Source: Pseudonocardiaceae bacterium
GTDB taxonomy: Bacteria; Actinomycetota; Actinomycetes; Mycobacteriales; Pseudonocardiaceae
Direction: 5' to 3'
Assembly: GCA_009377865.1 (NCBI GenBank)
Contig: WHTH01000011.1
Coordinates: 20,204-84,203 of the forward strand
DNA length: 64,000 bases
Notes under the pieces: generated by a model
Database searches by the model: none
What the model saw: the letters and a program-made list of their open reading frames with translations, nothing else
Told to the model about the DNA's origin: nothing
Program-made: the position numbers and the translations under genes
In this document: piece by piece, positions 19,736-28,743 of the stretch
Layout: every line of letters starts with the position of its first letter
Position numbering within the stretch: position 1 is the stretch's first letter

Positions 19736-21525
19736 CCAGCACGACCACCACGAGGACCATGACGACCACCGCAGTAATGCCCGATCGTCCCGAAGATCAC
19801 CCCGACGACCCCGCCGGGCTCGCCGACGCGGCAGGCACGCTGGCGTTGCTGCGCTGCTGGGTCCGCGAGACCGGCCTCGCACCGCCGGTCGACGGCGTGC
19901 TGCGACTCGACCTGGCCTGCGCCGGCACCACCGTCGAGGCACCGGTGACCTACTGGTCGGCGACCGGCTGGCACAGTTTCGGACCGGCCGGCTTCGCCGG
20001 CGGCACCCCCGTCGACGCCGTGACCCTAGCGGCGCTGCTGACCACCGAGTCGGTGTGGCGGCGCGGGAACCCGGGCAGCAGGGCGGCCGGCGCCGCCGCG
20101 ATCGCCGACCTGGCCGGTCGGGTCGCCGACTCGGTGCGGCGGACCGCGCGGCACGTCGAGCAGCGCCGCGCTGCGCCCCACGACCCGGCTGCGACGACGC
20201 CGTTCCTGCGCGCCGAGCAAGCGCTGCTGCTCGGTCACCCGCTGCACCCCACTCCGAAGAGCCGCGACGGCATCTCCGATGCGGATGCCGCCGCGTACTC
20301 GCCGGAGCTGCGGGGGTCATTCCCGCTGCACTGGTTCGCCGCCGATCCCACGGTCGTCAGCTCCGACAGCGGGCTGGCGCGGCCGGCTGAACAGATCACC
20401 GCGGCGCTGGCCGGTGACGAGCTGCGGCTGCCACCCGACACCGTGGCGGTGCCCGCTCACCCCTGGCAGGCGCGCGACGTACTCGCCCGCCCCGACGTCC
20501 GGGCGCTGCTCGACGCCGGCCTGCTGCACGACCTCGGGCCCACCGGGCCGCCGTGGTCGCCGACGTCGTCGGTGCGCACCGTCTACCGCGCGGACGCGCC
20601 GGTGATGCTCAAGCTGTCGCTCGGGCTGCGCATCACCAACTCCAAGCGGGAGAACCTGCAACTCGAACTGGCTCGCGGCATGGCGGTGCACCGGCTGCTC
20701 GAGGCCGGTCTCGGCGCGGCGCTGCGCACAGCCCATCCCGGATTCGACGTCGTGCGCGACCCGGCCTGGATCGCGGTCGACACACCGGCGCGACCGGAAA
20801 GCGGCTTGGAGGTCGTCATCCGGGACAACCCGTTCGGCGGCGACGAGCAGGTGGCCTGTGTCGCGGGCCTGGTCGCCGAGCGGCCCGACCTGCCACACCG
20901 CCGCTCGGCGCTCGCAACCCTGGTGCACCGGCTCGCGGCGAAGTCCTGCCGCAGCGCCCCCGACGTCGCGCAGGAGTGGTTCGCGCGCTACCTCGACGCC
21001 GTGGTGGTGCCGGTGCTGTGGCTCTACGGCGCGCACGGTCTCGGGCTGGAGGCACACCAGCAGAACACCCTGGTGGTGCTCGACGCCGAGGGCTGGCCGG
21101 TGGGCGGCCGCTACCGGGACAACCAGGGCTACTACTTCTCCGAGACCCGCAGCGGCGGGCTGTCGCGCTGGCTGCCCGGTGCCGGGCGGGACCTGGGAAC
21201 GCTGTGCCCCGACGAGGTGATCGACGAGCGGTTGGGCTACTACGTCGGCGTCAACAACGTGCTGGGCCTGATCGGTGCGATGGGGTCGCAGCAGCTGGCC
21301 GACGAGGGTGCCCTGCTCGTCACGGTGCGCGAGGTGCTGGCGCGGCTGGCCGGCGAGCACGGCGCAGCGCTACAGCTCGCCGGCGTGCTGCTGGACTCGC
21401 CGACATTGCGGTGCAAGGCCAACCTGCTGACCCGGGTCGACGGCCTCGACGAGCTGGTCGGCCCGCTCGACGCCCAGTCGGTGTACGCCGACGTGGGCAA
21501 CCCGATCGCGGAGGTGGGGGCGTGA
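19732..21525 (+). CDS. NRPS-independent siderophore synthetase, type A (IucA/RhbC-like)
   Basis: IucA/IucC-family ligase that adenylates a carboxylate and forms an amide with a hydroxylated, acylated diamine. The 597-residue protein contains VPAHPWQARD, the ATP-binding SSVRTVYR...LKLSLGLRITNSKRENLQLE and GLEAHQQNTLVVLD. The LxITNSKR and HQQN motifs are those of type A enzymes that use citrate. GTG 19732 overlaps the decarboxylase stop and has AAGGAGG 4 nt upstream. The first 20 residues are threonine-rich and not conserved. Confidence 0.92.
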   Translation: MTSTTTTRTMTTTAVMPDRPEDHPDDPAGLADAAGTLALLRCWVRETGLAPPVDGVLRLDLACAGTTVEAPVTYWSATGWHSFGPAGFAGGTPVDAVTLAALLTTESVWRRGNPGSRAAGAAAIADLAGRVADSVRRTARHVEQRRAAPHDPAATTPFLRAEQALLLGHPLHPTPKSRDGISDADAAAYSPELRGSFPLHWFAADPTVVSSDSGLARPAEQITAALAGDELRLPPDTVAVPAHPWQARDVLARPDVRALLDAGLLHDLGPTGPPWSPTSSVRTVYRADAPVMLKLSLGLRITNSKRENLQLELARGMAVHRLLEAGLGAALRTAHPGFDVVRDPAWIAVDTPARPESGLEVVIRDNPFGGDEQVACVAGLVAERPDLPHRRSALATLVHRLAAKSCRSAPDVAQEWFARYLDAVVVPVLWLYGAHGLGLEAHQQNTLVVLDAEGWPVGGRYRDNQGYYFSETRSGGLSRWLPGAGRDLGTLCPDEVIDERLGYYVGVNNVLGLIGAMGSQQLADEGALLVTVREVLARLAGEHGAALQLAGVLLDSPTLRCKANLLTRVDGLDELVGPLDAQSVYADVGNPIAEVGA

Positions 21526-22064
21526 TGCCCACACGTATCGGCTGCCGGGCTCGGCTGCCCGCGGGCGAGTTCGCCTTGCACCCGCTGGACCCGCAGCGCG
21601 ACACCGACGCGCTGCATGCCTGGCACCACGATCCCGAGGTGGCCCGATTCTGGGAGATGGCGTGGACCCGCGACGCCATCTCCCGCTACCTACGCCAGCA
21701 GCCCGACAGCACGCACTCCACCCCGTACGTCGGGTTCCTCAACGGGATCGCGATGAGCTACTGGGAGCTCTACCGCGCAGACCTGGACCCGCTGGCCGAG
21801 CACTACCGCACTCGCGACGGTGACGCCGGGGTGCACCTGCTGCTCGGGCCCGCAGGCTACCGCGGCTTGGGCATCGGGGCCGACCTGCTGCGCGCGGTCA
21901 GCGGCTGGCAGCTCGAGACCGCCGACCGTGTCGTCGCCGAGCCCGACGTCCGCAACGAGCGCTCGGTGCGGGCCTTCGAACGCGCCGGGTTCCGCCGCGG
22001 CGCGGACATCGACCTGCCCGACAAGCGCGCCGCGCTCATGATCCGTGGCCGGGGAGGAGCATGA
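21525..22064 (+). CDS. GNAT acyltransferase for hydroxylamine acylation (IucB/RhbD/DesC-like)
   Basis: Transfers an acyl group (acetyl or succinyl) from CoA to the N-hydroxylated diamine, creating the hydroxamate iron ligand. The 179-residue protein has LHPLDPQRDTDALHAWHHDPEVARFWEM, YVGFLNGIAMSYWELYRAD, the CoA loop LGPAGYRGLGIGADLL and PDVRNERSVRAFERAGF. The ATG overlaps the synthetase stop; GTG 21522 is an alternative with the same SD (GGAGG). Acyl specificity cannot be told from sequence. Confidence 0.9.
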   Translation: MPTRIGCRARLPAGEFALHPLDPQRDTDALHAWHHDPEVARFWEMAWTRDAISRYLRQQPDSTHSTPYVGFLNGIAMSYWELYRADLDPLAEHYRTRDGDAGVHLLLGPAGYRGLGIGADLLRAVSGWQLETADRVVAEPDVRNERSVRAFERAGFRRGADIDLPDKRAALMIRGRGGA

Positions 22065-23395
22065 CGCCCTACGACCTCGTGGGTGTCGGGATCGGGCCGT
22101 TCAACCTGTCGCTGGCCGCGCTGGCCGACCGGGTCGACGGCCTGTCAATCCGGTGCTACGACGCCAAGCCGGCCTTCTCCTGGCATCCCGGCATGCTCAT
22201 CGAGGGCACGACCCTGCAGGTGCCGTTCCTGGCAGACCTGGTGACGCTGGTCGATCCCACCAACCGCTGGTCGTTCCTGTCCTACCTGCGCGAGCACGAG
22301 CGGCTCTACCCGTTCTATTTCGCCGAGCGGTTCCACGTGCCCCGCCGCGAGTACGACCACTACTGTCGCTGGGTCGCCGATTCGCTGCCCGGCTGCCACT
22401 TCGGTCAGCGTGTCGAGGCGTTGCGCGTCGACCCCGCCGACGGCCTGTTCACCGTCGAGACCATCGACGTGGCCTCCGCCCGGAGGTCAACCGTGCGGGC
22501 GCGAAACGTGGTGCTCGGGGTGGGCACCGAACCGGTGGTGCCCGGTCCGCTGCGCGAGCTGCTGGGCAAGGAGGTCTTCCACTCCGCCGACTACCTCGAC
22601 CGCGTCTCTTCGCTGCACGACGCCGGTGACATCACGGTGGTGGGCTCCGGGCAGTCCGGTGCCGAGGTCTTCCTCGACCTGCTGCGCCGCCACGCCGACA
22701 CCGGCACCCGGCTGCGCTGGCTGACCCGATCACCGGCGTTCGCGCCGATGGAGTACTCCCAGCTCGGACTGGAGCACTTCACACCCGACTACACCCGCTA
22801 CTTCCACGGGCTCGAGCCCGACACCCGGGATGCGCTGGTGCCCGCCCAGTGGCAGCTCTACAAGGCGATCAGCGCCGACACCATCGCGGCGATCCACGAC
22901 ACGCTCTACGAGCGCGGTGTGGGCGGGGTGACACCGGACGTGACCATGACGCCGAGCGTGGCCGTTACCTGCGCCCGGCTCGACGGGGGCGGTGTCGAGC
23001 TGAGCTGTCGCCAGACCGAGCAACAGCGCGATTTCACCGTCCGCACCGATCGGGTGGTGGCCGCCACCGGTTACGCGCCACGGCTGCCCGACTGCCTGCA
23101 TCCCGTCGGCGATCTCGTCGACTGGGATGACCAGGGCCGGTACCGGGTCGCCGCCGACTACCGTGTCGCCCTCAGCGGCGCCGGCAGTGTCAGCCGAGCC
23201 GGGCTCTACGTACAGAACGCCGAGGCCCACAGCCACGGCGTCGGTGCCCCCGACCTCGGGCTCGGAGCGCACCGCGCGGCGGTCATCCTCAACTCGGTCA
23301 CCGGCCGGAGCGTCTACCGGCTACCCCAGCGCTGTGCATTCACCAACTTCGGCCTGCACAACAACTTCGGCCTGCACAACAACTTCGGCACCTGA
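22061..23395 (+). CDS. Diamine N-monooxygenase (IucD/RhbE/DesB-like)
   Basis: FAD- and NADPH-dependent N-hydroxylase acting on the terminal amine of cadaverine, diaminopropane or lysine. The 444-residue protein has the FAD loop GVGIGPFNLSLAAL, the substrate-region WHPGMLIEGTTLQVPFLADLVTLVDPTN, the NADPH loop VVGSGQSGAEVFLDLL and the C-terminal AATGYAPRLP. Overlaps the GNAT gene by four bases. Odd: the C-terminus repeats NFGLHN in tandem (see repeat), extending the protein by about a dozen residues. Confidence 0.93.
   Translation: MTPYDLVGVGIGPFNLSLAALADRVDGLSIRCYDAKPAFSWHPGMLIEGTTLQVPFLADLVTLVDPTNRWSFLSYLREHERLYPFYFAERFHVPRREYDHYCRWVADSLPGCHFGQRVEALRVDPADGLFTVETIDVASARRSTVRARNVVLGVGTEPVVPGPLRELLGKEVFHSADYLDRVSSLHDAGDITVVGSGQSGAEVFLDLLRRHADTGTRLRWLTRSPAFAPMEYSQLGLEHFTPDYTRYFHGLEPDTRDALVPAQWQLYKAISADTIAAIHDTLYERGVGGVTPDVTMTPSVAVTCARLDGGGVELSCRQTEQQRDFTVRTDRVVAATGYAPRLPDCLHPVGDLVDWDDQGRYRVAADYRVALSGAGSVSRAGLYVQNAEAHSHGVGAPDLGLGAHRAAVILNSVTGRSVYRLPQRCAFTNFGLHNNFGLHNNFGT
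23345..23389 (+). repeat. 18-bp tandem repeat at the 3' end of the monooxygenase gene
   Basis: AACTTCGGCCTGCACAAC occurs at 23345-23362 and exactly again at 23363-23380, followed by half a unit. Translation gives NFGLHN-NFGLHN-NFG just before the stop codon, an in-frame duplication that probably arose by slippage. Confidence 0.9.
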
Positions 23396-23421
23396 CTCCA
23401 CCTATCTCACGGAGGTGAGAC

Positions 23422-25206
23422 GTGTCCCTACCCGTTCCCGCCGAGCTGACCGCCCCGGCCTGGCAGCACGCCGGACGACAGCTGCTGGCCAAGGCACTGG
23501 CCGAGCTGAGCTACGAGCAGCTACTCGACCCGGTTGCAACGGGTGGCGACGGCTACCGCGTCGAGCTCGACGACGGCGTCGGCTACACCTTCCGAGCCCG
23601 CCGCGGCGGCTTCGGCTGCTGGCGGGTCGAGCCCGGCTCGGTGCGACGGTGCGCCGGGGGCACCGACGTCGAGGCGACCGACCCGTTGCAGTTCCTGCTC
23701 GACGCACAGCAGGTGCTCGGGCTGTCCGGGGACACCGCCGGGCACCTGGCACGCGAGCTGACCGCGACGCTGGCCGCCGACTGCCGGCTGCTAGCAGATG
23801 ATGCGCCGAGCGCCGCCGAACTCGCCGACCTGGGTTACGCCGAGCTGGAGGGCCACCAGACCGGCCACCCGTGGCTGATCCCGAGCAAGGGGCGCGTCGG
23901 ATTCTCCGCCGCCGACGCGGCCCGCTACGCCCCCGAGGCACGCCGCCCGATGCGGCTGCCGTGGATGGCGGTGCACCACAGTCTCGCCGCCTACCGGGCC
24001 GTCGACGGGCTGGATGCGGCGACGCTGCTGGCCCACGAGCTCGACCCGCACACCAGGGATCGGTTCGCCGCCGTCCTCGACACTCGCGGGCTGCCGGCTG
24101 CCGAGTACGAGTGGCTGCCGGTGCATCCCTGGCAGTGGGACGAGATCGTCGTGCCGGTCTTCGCCGCTGACGTCGCCGCGGGTCGCATCGTGCCGCTCGG
24201 CGATGGCCCCGACCGCTACCTGCCGCAGCAGTCCATCCGCACCTTCAGCAACATCGACAGCCCGGGGCGCCACCACGTGAAGCTGCCGCTGTCGATCCTC
24301 AACACGCTGGTGTGGCGGGGGTTGCCGACGGACAAGACCATCGCCGCTCCCGCCGTCACCGCCTGGGTGCTCGGGCTGGCGCACCGCGACGAGTTCCTCC
24401 GCGACCACGCCCGCCCGGTGCTGCTCGGCGAGGTCGCCTCGGTGACGATCAACCATCCGGTGCTGGAACGGATCCCCGGTGTGCCCTACCAGTACCGGGA
24501 GCTGCTCGGTGCGATCTGGCGCGAGCCGATCACCGCGAAGCTCGACCCCGGCGAGCGGGCCCGCACGCTGGCGGCGCTGCTGCACGTCGACGGCGACGGC
24601 CGCCCGCTGGTCGCCGAGCTCGTGGACCGCTCCGGGCTCGACGCACGGGAGTGGCTGGGCCGGCTCTTCGCCGCACTGCTGCCGCCGCTGCTGCACTTCC
24701 TGTACCGCTACGGTGTCGTGTTCTCCCCGCACGGCGAGAACACCGTCGTGATCTTCGATGCCGCGGAGACACCGGCGCGGCTGGGGGTCAAGGACTTCGT
24801 CGACGACGTCAACGTCTGCGATACGCCGCTACCCGAGCTGGCCGATATGCCCGCCGACGTGGCCGCCGCACTGCTGACCGAGCCGCCGGAGATGCTGTGC
24901 CAGTTCGTCCAGAGCGGGCTGTTCGCCGGTCACTTCCGGTACCTGGCCGGCGTCGTCGAGACCCACCTGCAGCTGCCCGAGGACGAGTTCTGGGCCATGG
25001 TTCGTGACGAGGTCGTGGGCCACCAGAAGCGGTTCCCGGAGCTCGCCAACCGCTTCGAGCTCTTCGACCTGCTGGCGCCGGACCTGGCGCGGCTGTGCCT
25101 CAACCGCAACCGGCTGCTGCTCGACGGCTACGCCGACCGCCCCGAACGCCCGCACGCCGCCGTGCACGGCCGGGCCCCCAATCCACTGGCGCTTCGCGCC
25201 CCGTGA
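23422..25206 (+). CDS. NRPS-independent siderophore synthetase, type C (IucC/RhbF/DesD-like)
   Basis: Second IucA/IucC ligase, expected to complete the siderophore. The 594-residue protein has GHPWLIPSKGRVGFSAADAARYAPE, LPVHPWQWDEIVVP, QQSIRTFSNID and HHVKLPLSILNTLVWRGLP. SPHGENTVVIFD marks type C enzymes. GTG 23422 is preceded by GGAGG. It ends within a long palindrome. A type A plus a type C enzyme is the aerobactin, schizokinen and arthrobactin arrangement, not the single-synthetase desferrioxamine one. Confidence 0.93.
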   Translation: MSLPVPAELTAPAWQHAGRQLLAKALAELSYEQLLDPVATGGDGYRVELDDGVGYTFRARRGGFGCWRVEPGSVRRCAGGTDVEATDPLQFLLDAQQVLGLSGDTAGHLARELTATLAADCRLLADDAPSAAELADLGYAELEGHQTGHPWLIPSKGRVGFSAADAARYAPEARRPMRLPWMAVHHSLAAYRAVDGLDAATLLAHELDPHTRDRFAAVLDTRGLPAAEYEWLPVHPWQWDEIVVPVFAADVAAGRIVPLGDGPDRYLPQQSIRTFSNIDSPGRHHVKLPLSILNTLVWRGLPTDKTIAAPAVTAWVLGLAHRDEFLRDHARPVLLGEVASVTINHPVLERIPGVPYQYRELLGAIWREPITAKLDPGERARTLAALLHVDGDGRPLVAELVDRSGLDAREWLGRLFAALLPPLLHFLYRYGVVFSPHGENTVVIFDAAETPARLGVKDFVDDVNVCDTPLPELADMPADVAAALLTEPPEMLCQFVQSGLFAGHFRYLAGVVETHLQLPEDEFWAMVRDEVVGHQKRFPELANRFELFDLLAPDLARLCLNRNRLLLDGYADRPERPHAAVHGRAPNPLALRAP

Positions 25207-25244
25207 GTGATTCTTGGTGCTATAGCACCAAGAATCACTCACGG
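25201..25244. terminator. Perfect 44-bp palindrome, probable bidirectional terminator
   Basis: The two 22-nt halves are exact reverse complements, centred on GGTGCTATAGCACC at 25222/25223. The stop codons of both convergent genes (TGA 25204-25206 on + and TGA 25239-25241 on -) are inside it. After one mismatch (25200/25245), four more base pairs extend the stem. No T-tract follows. It could act as a terminator for both genes or be a copy of a dispersed palindromic element. Confidence 0.8.
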
Positions 25245-26591
25245 CGCGCCGCGGATGATGCGGCGCAGCTTCGGGACCCGGTCGGCGAGCGCACGCTCGG
25301 CGCCGTGGCCGCTGGGCTGGTAGTAGTCGCGCCCGACCAGCTCGTCGGGTGGATACTGCTGGGCGAGCACGCCGTCGGGCGCGTCGTGCGGGTAGTGATA
25401 GCCCTGCGCGTGGCCCAGCACGGCCGAGCACGAGTAGTGACCGTCACGCAGGTGCGCGGGAACAGTCCCGGTGGCCCCGGCGCGGACGTCGGCCACCGCG
25501 GCATCGATCGCGCCGATCACCGAGTTGGACTTCGGCGCGGTGGCCAGGTGCACGGTGGCCTGGGCCAGCGCCAGCCGTCCCTCCGGCATCCCGATGAACG
25601 CCACCGCGTGTGCCGCGGCCACCGCGGACTGCAACGCCGTCGGGTCGGCCATCCCGATGTCCTCGCTGGCGTGCACCACGAGGCGTCGCGCGATGAACCG
25701 GGGGTCCTCCCCCGCCTCTACCATCCGCGCCAGGTAGTGCAGCGCGGCGTCCACATCCGAACCCCGGATGGACTTGATGAAGGCGCTGGTGACGTCGTAG
25801 TGCTGGTCGCCGGCGCGGTCGTAGCGCACCGCCGCCTTGTCCACCGCGGACTCGACACTGGCCAGGTCCACGGTGGCGCCGCCGGAGGAGGTGACCGCCT
25901 CGGCCGCGGTCTCCAACGCGGTCAACGCGCGGCGCGCATCGCCGCCTGCCAGCCGGACCAGGTGGTCCTCGGCGGCGGGTTCCAGCAACAACGCACCACC
26001 CAGACCGCGAGGATCCTCGATCGCGCGGCGCACCAGCCCGCGCACGTCGTCCTCGCCCAGCGGGTGGAGCTGTAGCACCAGCGAGCGCGACAGCAGCGGT
26101 GAGACCATCGAGAAGAACGGGTTCTCGGTGGTCGCGGCGACCAGCAGCACCACCCGGTCCTCCACCGCCCCGAGCAGTGCGTCCTGCTGAGTGCGGGAGA
26201 ACCGGTGCACCTCGTCGATGAACAGCACGGTCGATGCCTGGTCGAGGCCGAGCCTGCGACGGGCGGTCTCGATCACCGCCCGGACCTCCTTGACCCCCGA
26301 GGACAGCGCCGAGAGGGCTTCGAACCGACGTCCGGTGACCTGCGAGACCAGCCGGGCCAGCGTGGTCTTCCCGGTGCCCGGCGGGCCGTAGAGGATCATC
26401 GATGCGGCGCCGCCGCCCTCCACCAGCCGCCGCAGCGGGCTTCCCGGGCCGAGCAGGTGCTCCTGGCCGACGACCTCGTCGAGCGACGCGGGTCGCATCC
26501 GGACGGCCAGCGGGGCGGATGCGGACAGCCGCTGCTCGGCGAACAGCCCCTCGTCGAAGAGCGCCCCGTCGTCGACACCGTCACCCGTCAC
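25239..26591 (-). CDS. rarA: Replication-associated recombination protein A (AAA+ ATPase, MgsA/RarA)
   Basis: AAA+ clamp-loader-like ATPase acting at stalled replication forks. The 450-residue protein has Walker [10 protein letters not shown], Walker [13 protein letters not shown], sensor [19 protein letters not shown], the arginine finger region and the C-terminal tetramerisation domain [26 protein letters not shown]. It ends [31 protein letters not shown] 26591 ([15 protein letters not shown]) overlaps the upstream SGNH gene by 11 nt. Confidence 0.96.
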   Translation of the reverse strand: MTGDGVDDGALFDEGLFAEQRLSASAPLAVRMRPASLDEVVGQEHLLGPGSPLRRLVEGGGAASMILYGPPGTGKTTLARLVSQVTGRRFEALSALSSGVKEVRAVIETARRRLGLDQASTVLFIDEVHRFSRTQQDALLGAVEDRVVLLVAATTENPFFSMVSPLLSRSLVLQLHPLGEDDVRGLVRRAIEDPRGLGGALLLEPAAEDHLVRLAGGDARRALTALETAAEAVTSSGGATVDLASVESAVDKAAVRYDRAGDQHYDVTSAFIKSIRGSDVDAALHYLARMVEAGEDPRFIARRLVVHASEDIGMADPTALQSAVAAAHAVAFIGMPEGRLALAQATVHLATAPKSNSVIGAIDAAVADVRAGATGTVPAHLRDGHYSCSAVLGHAQGYHYPHDAPDGVLAQQYPPDELVGRDYYQPSGHGAERALADRVPKLRRIIRGAP

Positions 26592-27441
26592 AGCGCACGA
26601 CGGTACCGGCCGCGGGCGGTGACGGCGGTGGGCCACCGGCACCGCCGCACAGGTCGCGCAGCACGATGCTGGCGGCATGGGGCAGCAGGTCCCGGCCGCG
26701 ACTCAACATCCACGGCGTGCCGCGAAGCACCAGCCAGCCGACGTGATGGGCAGCGGTCACCCGCCGCCCACCGCCGCAGTCCGGACTCACCGGGTGCGGA
26801 ATGGCCGCACCGGCGTCGGCCAGCAGCGCGCCGAATCCCCGTGCCAGCATCCGGTGTCCCCGCTCCGAAGGATGCAGCCGGTCCACGCTCCAGCTGGCGA
26901 CGTCGTAGGCGCCGGGCAGGCTGTCCAGGTCGAGGCACAGCGCTCCGTACCGTGTCACGACGGCATCGGTGACCGCGTTGAGCTCGGTCACCCGCGTGTG
27001 CAGTGCCCGCCGCAGCGGCCGCGGCAGCCGGAAGACTCGCCCGTGGTCGTGGTACCGGGTGGTCAAGACCGTTACGCCGGTCGCGCGGAGCGTTCCGATC
27101 ACCGCGTCGAGGTCGTCGTGCAGCGTCACCGGGTCGAAGTCCGATCGCAGCGTGTCGTTCATCCCGACGGTCATCGCGACGGCGTCGGGCCGCTGCCGTA
27201 ACGCGGCGGGCAATTGCCTGTCCCGCACGGACCGCACCCGCGCACCAGCCGAGGCCAGGTTCGCGTACCGCCGCCAGCCGGTGGTGTCGAGGGAGCCGGC
27301 CAGCAATGGGCCGAATCCACGCCACCCACCACCGGGCATCGGGTCGCCCACACCGACGGCGATGGAGTCTCCGAGGATCGCGAGGTCCGCGACGTGCCAT
27401 GTGACGTCCGGGGGCGATCCGGCACGTATCTCAGCGACCAC
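26581..27441 (-). CDS. SGNH/GDSL hydrolase
   Basis: Predicted esterase or lipase-like hydrolase, probably cytoplasmic since no signal peptide is visible. The 286-residue protein carries all four SGNH blocks: [15 protein letters not shown] (Ser), ASAGARV (Gly), TVGMNDTL (Asn) and [11 protein letters not shown] (Asp/His). The last 60 residues are proline/glycine/alanine-rich. The start is GTG. It overlaps rarA and is probably co-transcribed with it. Substrate unknown. Confidence 0.9.
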   Translation of the reverse strand: MVAEIRAGSPPDVTWHVADLAILGDSIAVGVGDPMPGGGWRGFGPLLAGSLDTTGWRRYANLASAGARVRSVRDRQLPAALRQRPDAVAMTVGMNDTLRSDFDPVTLHDDLDAVIGTLRATGVTVLTTRYHDHGRVFRLPRPLRRALHTRVTELNAVTDAVVTRYGALCLDLDSLPGAYDVASWSVDRLHPSERGHRMLARGFGALLADAGAAIPHPVSPDCGGGRRVTAAHHVGWLVLRGTPWMLSRGRDLLPHAASIVLRDLCGGAGGPPPSPPAAGTVVRCDG

Positions 27442-27524
27442 GGTCCGATGATCACTGCGCCGTGCTCACCAGGGGTGAGCACGAGTTGACGTTCGCCCGA
27501 CGCGTGCGCGAACGGTCGGTGCGG

Positions 27525-28697
27525 TCAGTCGAAGACCGGGTAGAGCGCCACGCCGTCGTTCGCCACGTCGAACCGGTCGCGAAGCGCCGAGCAGACCTCA
27601 CTGGCGTACCCGGCCAGCACCGACCGGTCCAGCGCCGCCGCATCGATCGCCAGCCGTTGCCACCGGTCGACCAGTGCGCCATGCCCGCCGGCATCCGGAC
27701 GGTGCAACAGCCACCAGGTGCCCAGCCAGGTCCACACCAGCTGGCCGTCGAGCAGCAGACCGTCGGCCAGCCGCCGGTCGGCGAGCTCAGGCCACAACGT
27801 CGCCGCCTCGTCGAGCCAGGTCGACTGCATGTCGTCGACGACCCCTGCGGGCAACGCATGGTCCGACCCCGAGGACGGCAACGGGGTGCGGAGCTGCGCG
27901 GCGTCGAGCGCCGCGGTACGGAACGCGCCGCCCTCGAAGTCGATGAAGCGCACGGTGCGGCCGACCACCACAGCGTTGTCGGCGCCGAGGTCGGCCGGGC
28001 TGAAGGCCCGGAACCGCTGCCCGTCGAGCAGCTGCGCGGCACGCCGGATGTCGTCGCCGAGATCGGGCGGGGTGGACAGTCCCAGTTCGTCGACCAGCAG
28101 CGTGGGCAACCCGCCCAGCGCCGCACCACCCTGCTGCTGCAGCGGATCGCTGAGGCCGTCGCTGCCTTGGCGTCGCAGCAGGGCGGCGAAGTCGGCCTCC
28201 CGGCCGGCTGTAGCGGCGTGCAGCTTGCCCAGCGCATGCGCCCAGTCCAGCAGTGCACGCTGCGCCTGCGCCCGGTCGCCGGACAGCAGCACACTCTCGA
28301 CGGTTCCGGCGCGGCCCAGGTCCTCCAGCACGAGCAGCTGCTGCTCGGGATCCGACGCGATCAGGGCCGGGCCGGGCCGTTCGTCGGTGTGCAGCGCGGT
28401 GAACAGCTGACAGCTCGCAGCCTCCCGGGCGAACGCCCCGGCCACCGCCTGCGGAGCCTGCGCGGTTCGACGCTTCACCACCAGGGTGCGCGACAGCGAG
28501 AAGGGGTTTCGCGCCACCCGGACCCGCAGCACCACCGAACTGTCGCTGCCACCGAGGTCCTCCGGGTCAGCCAGCTCCACCTGCGCTCCGAGGCGGGCGG
28601 TCAGCAGCCGTTCGGCGGCGAGCACGGTCTCAGACGGTTCCGCAGGCACCCCGGACCCGGGCACGGAGTCTGCGGGCTCCGCGAGCTCGGTTGTCAT
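27525..28697 (-). CDS. Phosphotransferase-family (APH/choline-kinase-like) protein
   Basis: The 390-residue protein has the two-lobed APH-like fold: a lysine in SRTLVVKRRT (ATP-lobe), QQLLVLEDLGRAGTVESVLL (hinge) and DWAHALGKLHAAT. A modified catalytic loop FSPADLGADNAVVV precedes the metal-binding RFIDFEGGAF. Family members usually read HGD where this has SPAD, so one catalytic-loop His is absent. Substrate is unknown; I do not call it antibiotic resistance. It lies 46 bp downstream of the E1-like gene in the same direction. GTG 28703 is an alternative start. Confidence 0.75.
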   Translation of the reverse strand: MTTELAEPADSVPGSGVPAEPSETVLAAERLLTARLGAQVELADPEDLGGSDSSVVLRVRVARNPFSLSRTLVVKRRTAQAPQAVAGAFAREAASCQLFTALHTDERPGPALIASDPEQQLLVLEDLGRAGTVESVLLSGDRAQAQRALLDWAHALGKLHAATAGREADFAALLRRQGSDGLSDPLQQQGGAALGGLPTLLVDELGLSTPPDLGDDIRRAAQLLDGQRFRAFSPADLGADNAVVVGRTVRFIDFEGGAFRTAALDAAQLRTPLPSSGSDHALPAGVVDDMQSTWLDEAATLWPELADRRLADGLLLDGQLVWTWLGTWWLLHRPDAGGHGALVDRWQRLAIDAAALDRSVLAGYASEVCSALRDRFDVANDGVALYPVFD

Positions 28698-28743
28698 CGG
28701 CACCGAGCCTAGCCGCTTCGGAGGAACCGGGGGGACCTTTCGC

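Noticed and set aside
18236..25206. Desferrioxamine (desABCD) cluster
   Set aside because: Order and number of synthetases differ: two IucA/IucC enzymes flank the acyltransferase and monooxygenase genes, whereas des clusters have a single DesD.
27525..28697. Aminoglycoside resistance kinase
   Set aside because: The APH-like fold is shared by many kinases and the catalytic loop is atypical; nothing points to an antibiotic substrate.
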